From the NCBI RefSeq assembly GCF_051172195.1, contig NZ_JBPJAQ010000003.1, positions 558,001 through 622,000 on the forward strand: a stretch of DNA of 64,000 nt, in the 5' to 3' direction. How positions within the stretch are numbered: the first letter of the stretch is position 1; every line of letters starts with the position of its first letter. Shown one piece after another: positions 53,838-62,261 of this stretch. The DNA comes from Paludibaculum fermentans_A (lineage in GTDB: Bacteria > Acidobacteriota > Terriglobia > Bryobacterales > Bryobacteraceae). The translations under genes were made by a program, and so were the position numbers. The notes under the pieces are model-generated. The model had not been told where the DNA came from. It did no database searches and saw only the letters and a program-made list of their open reading frames with translations.

Positions 53838-54830
53838 GTGCAAAAGAGAACGCTTGGCAACAGCAACCTCGAGGTCTCGGCTCTCGGCTTGGGCTGCATG
53901 GGCATGTCCTTCGGCTATGGGCCGGCCAAAGACAAGCAGGAAATGATCCCGGTGATCCGGGCGGCAGTGGAGCGCGGTGTCACCTTCTTTGATACGGCTG
54001 AGGTCTATGGGCCCTACATCAACGAGGAACTCGTCGGTGAAGCGCTGGCGCCCTTCCGCAACCAGGTGGTCATCGCCACCAAGTTCGGCTTTAAACTGGA
54101 TCCGGAGACCGGCAGGCAGGCCGGATTGGACAGCCGGCCGGAGCATATCAAAGAGGTGGCCGAGGCCTCGTTGCAGCGCCTCCAGGTTGACGTCATCGAT
54201 CTGTTCTACCAGCATCGCGTGGATCCGGAAGTGCCCATCGAAGACGTGGCTGGTGCTGTCAGGGACCTCATCCAGCAGGGCAAGGTCAAGCACTTCGGCC
54301 TGTCCGAGGCTGGCGCCAATACGATCCGCCGCGCGCATGCCATCCAACCCATCACCGCACTGCAAAGCGAGTACTCCTTGTGGACCAGAGGGCCCGAAGC
54401 GGAGATCCTGCCCACCATCGAGGAACTCGGCATCGGCTTCGTACCCTACAGCCCCCTCGGCAAGGGGTTTCTCACCGGCAAAATGGACGAGACCACCAAG
54501 CTGGAAAGCGGCGACTTCCGCAGCATCCTGCCCCGCTTCACGGCGGACGCCATGAAAGCCAACCGGGCGCTGGTCGATCTCCTGGACCGGATCGCGGAAC
54601 AGAAACAGGCCACGCCGGCCCAGATCGCGCTGGCCTGGCTGCTGGCGCAGAAGCCCTGGATCGTGCCCATCCCGGGTACCACCAAGCTGTCCCGGCTGGA
54701 GGAAAACATCGGCGCCGACGCCATCGAGCTGACACCGGACGACCTTGCGGCCATCGAGACCGCCGCCGCTGCCATCACCATCACGGGAACCAGGTATCCC
54801 GAACACATCGAGAAGATGTCCGGCCGCTGA
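53838..54830 (+). CDS. Aldo/keto reductase
   Basis: 330 residues from GTG 53838, with AAAGGAGA upstream. The catalytic tetrad is D52 and Y57 (FFDTAEVYGP), K82 (IATKFGF) and H126 (FYQHRVDP). The NADP-binding C-terminus reads IVPIPGTTKLSRLEENIGA. It reduces aldehydes or ketones in the cytoplasm. Its length and motifs resemble YghZ/YajO-group and AKR13-type enzymes. It is divergent from the AraC regulator, and the next aldo/keto reductase begins 22 bases after its stop, so the two are co-transcribed and probably induced by reactive aldehydes. Confidence 0.93.
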   Translation: MQKRTLGNSNLEVSALGLGCMGMSFGYGPAKDKQEMIPVIRAAVERGVTFFDTAEVYGPYINEELVGEALAPFRNQVVIATKFGFKLDPETGRQAGLDSRPEHIKEVAEASLQRLQVDVIDLFYQHRVDPEVPIEDVAGAVRDLIQQGKVKHFGLSEAGANTIRRAHAIQPITALQSEYSLWTRGPEAEILPTIEELGIGFVPYSPLGKGFLTGKMDETTKLESGDFRSILPRFTADAMKANRALVDLLDRIAEQKQATPAQIALAWLLAQKPWIVPIPGTTKLSRLEENIGADAIELTPDDLAAIETAAAAITITGTRYPEHIEKMSGR

Positions 54831-54852
54831 ATTCTTCAGGAGCAACTGACCC

Positions 54853-55791
54853 ATGAACCGTCGAATCTTCGTTGGAGGCGCATTTACTGGCATGTCCATC
54901 ACTGCCGCATCGGGGGCGCCCCCCAAGGTGAAAGCGGGGGACATTCCCACCACCACGTTCGGAAAGACCGGGATCCAGGTCAGCGTCCTTGCCCAGGGTG
55001 GAGCCCGCATGGATCTCCTGCCCGACGTGCCCGCCGCCGCCGCGCACGTTCGCAAGGTCTACGACCTCGGCATTAACTACTTCGACTGCTCACGGCTCTA
55101 CTGGGATGGGCGCTCCGAGGAGGCCTATGGACTTGGGTTGCAGGGTGTCCGCAGGAACGTCTTCCTCACCACCAAAACCGTCAAGCGCACGGCGAAGGAG
55201 GCAATGGAGGAGCTCGAGACCTCCTTCCGCCTGATGAAGACCGACTATGTCGACCTCTGGCAGGCCCACGCCGTGCAGAACAAGGACGACATCGAAAAGC
55301 TGTTGGCGCCGGGTGGCGCGATCGAGGCCTTCGAGGCCGCCAGGAAGGCCGGCAAGTGCCGCTTCATCGGCTTCACCGGACACTTCGATCCCGAAGCGCA
55401 CGCCGCCCTGATGAAGGCCTATGACAAGTGGGACACCGTCATGATGCCCATCCATGCGGCCGACCACGCCTATCTCAGCTTCGAGAAGACCGCCCTGCCT
55501 GAGGCCATCGAGCGCGGCCTCGGCACCCAGGCGATCAAGGTCTTCGGCAAGGCCTTTCTTCTGCGCTCGCTCAGCCCGACCGAATGCCTCCGCTACGTCC
55601 TCAGCCAGCCGGGCGTCCATGTGGCCGTCTGCGGCGCCGGCACCCAGGGCCAGATGGAAGACAACATCCGGGCTGTCCGGAACTTCAGGAAAATGACACC
55701 GGAAGAGATCTCCGATGTCCGCAAGCGCGCCATCGTTGGTTCCGGCGTCTACACCGGCCCCACGCTGGAATACTGGAAAAAGAGGATCTGA
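54853..55791 (+). CDS. Aldo/keto reductase with exported-type N-terminus
   Basis: 312 residues. The N-terminus MNRRIFVGGAFTGMSITAASG has a twin Arg and a hydrophobic stretch, resembling a Tat signal though short. The tetrad is in NYFDCSRLYW (Asp, Tyr), TTKTVKR (Lys) and DLWQAHAVQ (His). The C-terminal VHVAVCGAGTQGQMEDNI replaces the usual NADP loop. It begins 22 bases after the first aldo/keto reductase. It is likely to use NADP(H), or to be exported folded with cofactor. Substrate unknown. Confidence 0.88.
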   Translation: MNRRIFVGGAFTGMSITAASGAPPKVKAGDIPTTTFGKTGIQVSVLAQGGARMDLLPDVPAAAAHVRKVYDLGINYFDCSRLYWDGRSEEAYGLGLQGVRRNVFLTTKTVKRTAKEAMEELETSFRLMKTDYVDLWQAHAVQNKDDIEKLLAPGGAIEAFEAARKAGKCRFIGFTGHFDPEAHAALMKAYDKWDTVMMPIHAADHAYLSFEKTALPEAIERGLGTQAIKVFGKAFLLRSLSPTECLRYVLSQPGVHVAVCGAGTQGQMEDNIRAVRNFRKMTPEEISDVRKRAIVGSGVYTGPTLEYWKKRI

Positions 55792-55829
55792 CGACGGCAT
55801 CGTCCGCTATCGGGAAAATTCTCCGCGCG

Positions 55830-56867
55830 CTATGGGAGCCGCGCCACCGCAATTCCGTTCGCGTCCGGAATCCCCTCGATCTCGGACGCCGTGAACGTGT
55901 CCAGATCCAGCAGGACCACGCCCCCATGCCGCGGCGCCGCGCCCGCCGGCATCATCTGCGGCGGCACCAGCACGTTCGACACCCACGCCCTCCTTCCATC
56001 CATCACAGCCAGCAGCGGGCTGCCAGTCTTCAGGCGCTGCGCCACCTGGCCCGTCTGCGCATCCACCACCAGCACCACGCCGTCCAATACCGCCGGCGCC
56101 ACAATCCACCGGCCGTCCGGACTCGCTGAAGGGTAGAAGACCTGCCCCACCCCCAGCGGCCCAAACCGCGCATGCACCGTCAGATCCGCTGGATTCAGCA
56201 GGACCAGTTCGTTCCTTCCGCCCACAATCAGCCGCCGCCCATCCGCCGTCCACCCCAGCCCGCGCGGAGCCGCCACCTCGGCCTGTGCGAGCAAGTTGCC
56301 CGTCTCCGGCTCAATTCGGATCACGCGGCCCGTCGTCGCAAAGGCGAACAACGACCGCCCGTCGCCCGCGAAAACGAAGTTGTGGACGCCCGCCGGCAGG
56401 TCAAAGGTCCGCAGCACCGCACCCGTCTTCGCCTCGAAAACCACCATCGCCTCGCGCCCCACCTCCGTATTCGTGAACAACTCCCGGTACTTTGGTGGAC
56501 GCAGCTTCAGCCCATGCGGAGCGGTACAGCCCGGCGGCAGGCGGAACCGGCCGCGTTCCACCCCGGCCTCTACGTCCAGCACCGAGATCGTCGTGCCCGG
56601 CGTCCCAACCTGGTGGTTCACCTCCAGCAGGCCGAAGTTCGAAACAAAAGCCGTCCTACCATCCGGAGTCACCTCAATCTCGTGCGGCTTCTCGCCCACC
56701 TGGATGATCTTCCTGTGTTCCAGGTCGCCCGGCGAAAACGCCGTAACCTGCCCCAACCCTTCCTGCACCACCAGCACCGTCTTCCGCGTCGGGCTCGCCG
56801 ACATCAGCGCGGCCGAAGCGAAAGGCCCGGCCAGAAGCCCCAGGCGAAGAATGTCATTTCTGGTCAT
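55830..56867 (-). CDS. YncE-like exported beta-propeller protein
   Basis: 345 residues from ATG 56867; the frame is open to 56915. A Tat- or Sec-like start (TRNDILRLGLLAGPFASAALMSA) precedes seven repeats of roughly 42 residues of the type DGRTAFVSNFG, GDGRSLFAFATTGRVIRIEPETGNLLA and ADGRRLIVGGRNELVLLNPADL. This is the YncE/40-residue YVTN propeller pattern. Such proteins bind DNA, heme-related or surface ligands; the ligand here is unknown. It converges on the aldo/keto reductase gene ending 55791 and is divergent from the iron-sulfur aldo/keto reductase at 56968. Confidence 0.8.
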   Translation of the reverse strand: MTRNDILRLGLLAGPFASAALMSASPTRKTVLVVQEGLGQVTAFSPGDLEHRKIIQVGEKPHEIEVTPDGRTAFVSNFGLLEVNHQVGTPGTTISVLDVEAGVERGRFRLPPGCTAPHGLKLRPPKYRELFTNTEVGREAMVVFEAKTGAVLRTFDLPAGVHNFVFAGDGRSLFAFATTGRVIRIEPETGNLLAQAEVAAPRGLGWTADGRRLIVGGRNELVLLNPADLTVHARFGPLGVGQVFYPSASPDGRWIVAPAVLDGVVLVVDAQTGQVAQRLKTGSPLLAVMDGRRAWVSNVLVPPQMMPAGAAPRHGGVVLLDLDTFTASEIEGIPDANGIAVARLP

Positions 56868-56967
56868 CGATCCAGCTCCGGCCCCCTGATTCACAGGATA
56901 GCCGCCCGCGCGCAATGGTCCCGGCCTACCGCCCCAAGGCGATATACTCCTCCTAAAGGAATTTCAG

Positions 56968-58158
56968 ATGAAACAGTCCTCTTCTCGCCGTGGCTTCCTC
57001 GCCGCTCCGCTCGCCATCGCTGCTTCCACCCAACTGCCCGCCGCCGAACCCAAACTCGCTTACCGCACCCTCGGCAAAACCGGCCTGAAAGTGACATCTC
57101 TTTCCTTCGGCTGCATGACCACCACCGACGCCAGTGTCATCGAGCGCGCCGCCGACACCGGCATCGTTCACTTCGACACCGCCCGCGCCTACCAGAACGG
57201 CAACAACGAACGCATGGTCGGCGCCGCCCTCAAGAGCCGGCGCGGCAAAGTGATCATCTCCAGCAAAAGCGGCGGCAAGACCGCCCAGGCCGCCCTGGCC
57301 GACCTCGACACCAGCCTCCGCGAACTCGGCACGGACTACCTCGACATCTGGTACCTCCACATGAAGAACGACCCGGCCGAGGTAACTGAGGAGCTCCTCG
57401 AAGCGCAGCGCGCCGCCAAGAAGGCCGGAAAGATCCGCTTCGCCGGAGTCAGCACCCACTTCAACATGGACCGCATGCTGCCCCACCTGGCCAAACTCGG
57501 CCAGACCGACGTCGTCCTCACCACCTACAACTTCGCCATGCGCTCCGTCGCCGCCGGCGCCAACGCAGATACAACCGCCGCCCGGACCGACATGACCGCC
57601 GCCATCCGCGAAGCCCGCCAATCCGGCCTGGGCATCGTCGTGATGAAGACCCTCGCCGGAGGCACCACCCGCGTCCAGCGCGGCGACCGTCTCTACGGCG
57701 CCAACCCCCAAGCCCTCTCCCAGCGCCTCGGCCAGCCCGGTGTGCCCCTCGCCGCTATCAAATGGGCCCTGCGCAACCAGTCCGTCGACACGGCCATCGT
57801 CTGCATGACGGACCACGACCAGCTGCAGGAAAACCTCCACGCCATGGCCGAGCCCTACACCCCCAGGGACGAGGCCCTGTTAGCCGAGCACCTCGCCCGC
57901 ATCAGCCCCATCTACTGCCGCATGTGCGGCTCCTGCAACGGTGTCTGTGCCAACGGCGTGCCGGTCCCCGACGTCCTCCGCATCCTCACCTATGCGGAAG
58001 GCTACGGCCAATTCGCCCTGGCCCGTGAACGCTACTTGGAACTCCCGGAACCAGCGAGAGCCATCCGCTGCACCGACTGCACCACCTGTTCGGTAGACTG
58101 CCCCAACGGCGTCCAAATCCAACAGCGTGTCAGCCGCGCCCAGGAACTCCTGGCGTAG
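56968..58158 (+). CDS. Aldo/keto reductase with C-terminal 4Fe-4S ferredoxin-like domain
   Basis: 396 residues with AAAGGAA before the ATG and TATACT further up. A twin-Arg signal (SSSRRGFLAAPLAIAAST) precedes the aldo/keto reductase barrel: HFDTARAYQNGNNE (Asp, Tyr), ISSKSG (Lys) and WYLHMKND (His). Two Cys clusters follow near the C-terminus: CRMCGSCNGVC and CTDCTTCSVDCPNGV. These can hold two 4Fe-4S centres. The layout matches a known group of ferredoxin-type aldo/keto reductases with uncharted electron partners. The likely role is an exported redox enzyme that exchanges electrons by Fe-S rather than only by NADPH (inference). Confidence 0.87.
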   Translation: MKQSSSRRGFLAAPLAIAASTQLPAAEPKLAYRTLGKTGLKVTSLSFGCMTTTDASVIERAADTGIVHFDTARAYQNGNNERMVGAALKSRRGKVIISSKSGGKTAQAALADLDTSLRELGTDYLDIWYLHMKNDPAEVTEELLEAQRAAKKAGKIRFAGVSTHFNMDRMLPHLAKLGQTDVVLTTYNFAMRSVAAGANADTTAARTDMTAAIREARQSGLGIVVMKTLAGGTTRVQRGDRLYGANPQALSQRLGQPGVPLAAIKWALRNQSVDTAIVCMTDHDQLQENLHAMAEPYTPRDEALLAEHLARISPIYCRMCGSCNGVCANGVPVPDVLRILTYAEGYGQFALARERYLELPEPARAIRCTDCTTCSVDCPNGVQIQQRVSRAQELLA

Positions 58159-58173
58159 CCCGCGACGCACGTT

Positions 58174-58950
58174 GCCCACCCGTCCGCCAACGAGGACAAA
58201 ACGCACTCGAGACGTGGGGCGAGCCACCAGGCTTGCGGGCCGGCTCTCGAGCCGGCCATCTTTCTCGGACGCTCAACTACCCGAACGTCCTCACCGCCAC
58301 CGCCACCGCCCCGTCCCAGTCCCCGCGCAACGAACCACGACCGTCAGGGAGTGGTCCCCACCGCGCTACGAACCGCGACTGGAAAGGAGCGGGCCACGGA
58401 CCCGCGCGCTTCCTTAGCAGCGTCAACCATGGCCCGCCCGTCCGCCAACGAGGACAACGCGGCACTCGAAACGTGGGGCGAGCCACCAGGCTTGCGGGCC
58501 GGCTCTCGTGCCGGCCATCCTTTTGGGGGCTCAATCGCAAGCCCGTCCCCAACGCAACCGCCGCCGCCCCGTCCCAGTCCCAGCGCAACGAACCACGACC
58601 GTCAGGGAGTGGTCCCCGCCGCGCTGCGAACCGCGACTGGAAAGGAGCGGGCCACGGCCCTACGCGCGTCCTCAAAGGCGTCAACCACAACCCGCCCGTC
58701 CCCCCAACGAGGACAAAACGCACTCGAGATGTGGGGCGAGCCACCAGGCTTGCGGGCCGGCTCTCGAGCCGGCCATCTTCTCGGGCGCTCAATCGCAAGC
58801 CCGTCCTCAACGCAACCGCCGCCGCCCCGTCCCAGTCCCCGCGCAACGAACCACGACCGTCAGGGAGTGGTCCCCACCGAGCAGCGAACCGCGACTGGAA
58901 AAGAGCGGGCCACGAACCAACGCCCGTCTTCCATGTCGTCAACCTGGCCC
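58174..58950. repeat. Three tandem 258-bp repeats with internal palindrome
   Basis: CGAGGACAA boxes begin at 58191, 58449 and 58708, giving a period of 258-259 bases. Each unit contains a GGGGCGAGCCACCAGGCTTG box and a GGCCGGCT-CTCG-AGCCGGCC palindrome (perfect at 58238-58257 and in unit 3, mutated in unit 2). A CAACGAACCACGACCGTCAG box follows. No coding signal is convincing, although long shadow frames exist. It fills most of the 1-kb gap after the iron-sulfur reductase. Confidence 0.9.
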
Positions 58951-58960
58951 ACTGGGCCGC

Positions 58961-59046
58961 GTGAGCGACGGGCCCCTGCACCCAGTCCCGGAACGTAAGT
59001 GACGGGCTACGCGCACCCAGTCCCGGAGCGCAAGCGACGGGCCACC
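58961..59046. repeat. Short 35-bp tandem repeat, about 2.5 copies
   Basis: The box GCACCCAGTCCCGGA..G..AAG.GACGGGC recurs with a 35-base period immediately after the 258-bp repeats. It may be a remnant of the same repetitive family. Confidence 0.75.
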
Positions 59047-59173
59047 ACCGCGTCCTAACCGGCGTGGGAACCAGCCGTCAAACCCCACCCAACCGGAGGA
59101 AATTGCCGCGCCGAACCCCGAGCCATTCCGTGGCCAGCCAGCCCGCTCTTGACGCCGGCCTCATACTGGCCAA

Positions 59174-59356
59174 GTGAGCAAAACCCTGATAGCAATTGGT
59201 CGCGGTTCCACAATGGTGGGCTTGATCTGCATGTTAGCCAGCGACAAATCCAGCCGCCCCTGGTTGCTGCCCGTCGGCCAACTCCTGGGAGGTCTTGGCG
59301 TTGTACTGCTACTGGTGCATGTCTGTCTGCTATGGAGGCAAAAAAGACCAGGATGA
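59174..59356 (+). CDS. Possible small membrane protein
   Basis: 60 residues from a GTG, with two hydrophobic stretches (about 14-22 and 30-54, LLPVGQLLGGLGVVLLLVHV) and a basic end (WRQKRPG). Composition looks protein-like, but I see no ribosome site. It lies between repeats and the ADOP permease. No family is recognised. Confidence 0.35.
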   Translation: MSKTLIAIGRGSTMVGLICMLASDKSSRPWLLPVGQLLGGLGVVLLLVHVCLLWRQKRPG

Positions 59357-59494
59357 CCACCGAGTAGAGAGGCAACCCTCCAGCCCCCTCAGTGCGTCAT
59401 AGCATAAGCAATGTAATTAATCCTCAATCTTTTCTTCAAATTAGCGTTACAGGTCCGAAAATCTTCTTGCCTCGAGAATTCTCCGGTGTTAGGC

Positions 59495-59517
59495 TTCCCA
59501 TAAAGAACTTATGGGAA
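59495..59517. promoter_or_regulatory. Inverted repeat upstream of second ADOP gene
   Basis: TTCCCATAA-AGAAC-TTATGGGAA, with perfect 9-bp arms, 37 bases before the permease ATG, inside an AT-rich stretch (59390-59530) that should hold the promoter. It may be an operator. Confidence 0.45.
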
Positions 59518-59554
59518 AAGGAGCCAATCACTCCACCCGGCCCGGAAGCCCCAC

Positions 59555-62212
59555 ATGCTCCTCGAACGCCTGACCGCCTTCCGTCTTCGATGCAGGGCCC
59601 TCCTCCACCGCCGCCGCCTTGAACGCGACCTCGACGAGGAACTCGCCTTCCACCACGCCATGCGCGCCGAACAGTGTGGCGAGGACCCCGCAGCCCGGGC
59701 CGCCGCCCGCCGCCAGTTCGGCAATGCCACCCGCATCCGTGAAACCTGCCGCGACCTCTGGACTTTCCCTACCGGTGAGGGCCTATGGCAGGACCTCCGC
59801 TACGCCGTCCGCACGCTCGCCAACACTCCGACCTTCACCCTCGTGGCGGTCCTCTCCCTCGCGCTCGGCATCGGAGCCAACATCGCCCTCTTCAGCCTGA
59901 TGGACGTCATGCTGCTCCGCACCCTGCCCGTCGAAAACCCCCAGCAGCTCGTGGAGTTCGCCCGGGCCGGCGCCGACGCCACCATGACGAATCTCCCGTA
60001 CCAGGTCTTTGAATTCCTGGGCCGCGACCACGACGCTCTGTCGGACCTCTTCGCCATCCGCTCGGCCAACCCCGCCTTCCAGACGAGCGGCCCGCCCCGG
60101 CTCACCCGCGCTCACGAGGTCTCCGGATCCTACTTCCCGGCCCTGGGCGTCCGGCCTCTCCTCGGACGCACCATCAGTCCGGACGATGACCGCACCGCCG
60201 CCGCCAATCGCGTCGCCGTCCTCAGCCACGCTTTCTGGAGCGTGCAATTCGGCCAGGATCCCTCCGCCCTCGGCGCCGCCGTCCGCCTCTCCGGAGAACG
60301 CTACACCATCATCGGCATCATGCCGCCCGAGTTCTTCGGTGTCGATCGCGCCGCCGTCCCCGACCTCTGGGTCCCCCTCTCCGTCAACCCCGATCCCGGC
60401 GAGGTCTGGATCCTCGGCCGCCTGCGGCCCGGCCTCTCCGCCGCCTCCGCCCAGGCGCGCCTCGACCCGCTCTTCCGCCAGGCCCTGCAGTCCCAGTCCG
60501 CCGGCTTCCAACACGCCTCGCAACACGATCGCGACGCCTTCCTCGCCCAACGGCTCCTCGTCAATCCCGCCGCCGCCGGGACCTCCACTGTCCGCTGGAC
60601 TTACTGGGACTACTCCGCCACGCTGAAAATCCTGCTCGGCCTCACCGGCCTGGTCCTCCTCATCGCCTGCGCCAACCTCGCGAACCTGCTCATCGCCCGT
60701 TCCGCCGCCCGTTCCCGCGAACTCGGCATCCGCCTCGCCCTGGGAGCGGGCCGCTGGCGGCTGGTCCGCCAGTTGATGACGGAGAACCTGCTCCTCGCCC
60801 TGTTCGGCGGCGCGCTGGGCTTGCTCGTAGCCGGCTGGGCGCATCCCCTGATGGTCGGTTTCCTCACGCGGGACCCGCTGCGCGTCGCCCTCGACTTCCG
60901 CCTCGACTACCGGCTGCTGGCCTTTGGCGTTGCGCTCTCCGTAGCCACCGGACTCCTGTTCGGCCTGCTACCATCGCTCCGGGCCACGCGAGCCGGCATC
61001 TCCGGCTCCATCCGCCATGCCGGCCGCCCGGGCAGCCCGGCGCACCGCCCCTGGGCTCGCATCCTCCTGGCCGTGCAGATCGGACTCTCGATGATTCTTC
61101 TCGTGGGCGCGGGCCTCTTCGCGCGCAGCTTAAGAAACCTCGGTTCCGCCGACCTCGGCCTCCGGCGCGACAATCTCCTGCTCCTCAGCGTCCAACCGGC
61201 CGCGGCGGAGTCCGAAGCCCGCCGGCAGTTCTACCAGGAGTTGATCCGGCGTGTCTCCGCGTTGGCGGGCGTCCAGAGCGTGGCGTTGGCCGGAGACGCC
61301 GTCTTCGGCAATGGCGGTTGGAACCAGACCGTCTGGATCGAGAGCCAGTCGCCACCCGCGAAGGACGCAAAGGTATCCATGAACCTCACCGGTCCTGGCT
61401 TCTTTGCGACAACCGGCATCCCCCTCCTGGCCGGACGTGAGTTCGGTGAAGGGGACCACGAAACGGCCCCGCGCACGGCCCTGGTCAACCAGACCTTCGC
61501 CCGGAGATTCTTCGGCACGCGCAACCCCATCGGGCAGCACTTCGGTGACCTGGGCCCCTCTTCCACCGGCCGTTACGAGATCGTCGGAATCGTTGGCGAC
61601 GCCAAGTACGGCAGCATCCGCGAGAAACTCCGGCCCATGGTCTTCTACCCTCTGTGGCAATCGCCGCCCCGGGCCTCTCTCGAAGTGCACGTCCGCACCA
61701 GGACAGACCCGGCCGCCCTGATCCCGGCCCTGCGCCGCGAAGTCCAAGCGATCGACGGCGAGGCGCTCCTCGGCGAAATCCGAAACCTGCCCGGAGTGGT
61801 CCGGGCCCAACTGCGCCAGGACCGCATGATCGCCGCCCTGGCCGGCTTCTTCGCCCTGCTGGCGCTGGCCTTGAGCGCCATCGGCATCTACGGCGTGCTG
61901 GCCTACCGCGTCGCGCGCCAGTCGGCGGAAATCGGAGTCCGTCTGGCGTTGGGGGCACAAAGATCGGACGTCCTCTGGCTGATCATGAAGGAGACGCTAT
62001 TCCTGCTGGCCGCCGGAGCCGCGATAGGAGTCCCCTCCGCGCTGGCCGCCGCTCGCCTGCTCCGCAGCCTTCTCTTCGGCCTGGCCCCTTCAGATCCCCT
62101 CACCCTGGCCTGTGCCGTCACCGTCCTCTTCGCCGCCGGAGCCCTGGCGGGCATTTTCCCCGCGCTTCGCGCCATGTCGGTGGAACCCACCGTAGCGCTC
62201 AGGGCCGAGTAG
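59555..62212 (+). CDS. ADOP-family ABC transporter permease (MacB/FtsX type)
   Basis: 885 residues. The N-terminal segment RLERDLDEELAFHHAMRAEQ and ARRQFGN is of ADOP type. Membrane regions are at FTLVAVLSLALGIGANIALFSLMDVML, LKILLGLTGLVLLIACANLANLLIARS, and the last FtsX set (IAALAGFFALLALALSAIGIYGVLAYRV). It ends VEPTVALRAE. No PadR gene precedes it, unlike the other ADOP in this window. GGAAG lies 7 bases upstream of the ATG. It probably works as a MacB-like exporter with an ATPase encoded elsewhere. It stops 50 bases from the convergent ATPase gene. Confidence 0.9.
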   Translation: MLLERLTAFRLRCRALLHRRRLERDLDEELAFHHAMRAEQCGEDPAARAAARRQFGNATRIRETCRDLWTFPTGEGLWQDLRYAVRTLANTPTFTLVAVLSLALGIGANIALFSLMDVMLLRTLPVENPQQLVEFARAGADATMTNLPYQVFEFLGRDHDALSDLFAIRSANPAFQTSGPPRLTRAHEVSGSYFPALGVRPLLGRTISPDDDRTAAANRVAVLSHAFWSVQFGQDPSALGAAVRLSGERYTIIGIMPPEFFGVDRAAVPDLWVPLSVNPDPGEVWILGRLRPGLSAASAQARLDPLFRQALQSQSAGFQHASQHDRDAFLAQRLLVNPAAAGTSTVRWTYWDYSATLKILLGLTGLVLLIACANLANLLIARSAARSRELGIRLALGAGRWRLVRQLMTENLLLALFGGALGLLVAGWAHPLMVGFLTRDPLRVALDFRLDYRLLAFGVALSVATGLLFGLLPSLRATRAGISGSIRHAGRPGSPAHRPWARILLAVQIGLSMILLVGAGLFARSLRNLGSADLGLRRDNLLLLSVQPAAAESEARRQFYQELIRRVSALAGVQSVALAGDAVFGNGGWNQTVWIESQSPPAKDAKVSMNLTGPGFFATTGIPLLAGREFGEGDHETAPRTALVNQTFARRFFGTRNPIGQHFGDLGPSSTGRYEIVGIVGDAKYGSIREKLRPMVFYPLWQSPPRASLEVHVRTRTDPAALIPALRREVQAIDGEALLGEIRNLPGVVRAQLRQDRMIAALAGFFALLALALSAIGIYGVLAYRVARQSAEIGVRLALGAQRSDVLWLIMKETLFLLAAGAAIGVPSALAAARLLRSLLFGLAPSDPLTLACAVTVLFAAGALAGIFPALRAMSVEPTVALRAE

Positions 62213-62261
62213 TCGCAGCCGCCGGAGAATTGAACGGCGGGATGAAGACGATGAAGACGAA

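Noticed and set aside
58233..58964. Long plus- and minus-strand ORFs over the tandem repeats
   Set aside because: GC-rich repeats create open frames in every phase. No start with a ribosome site and no recognisable protein pattern.
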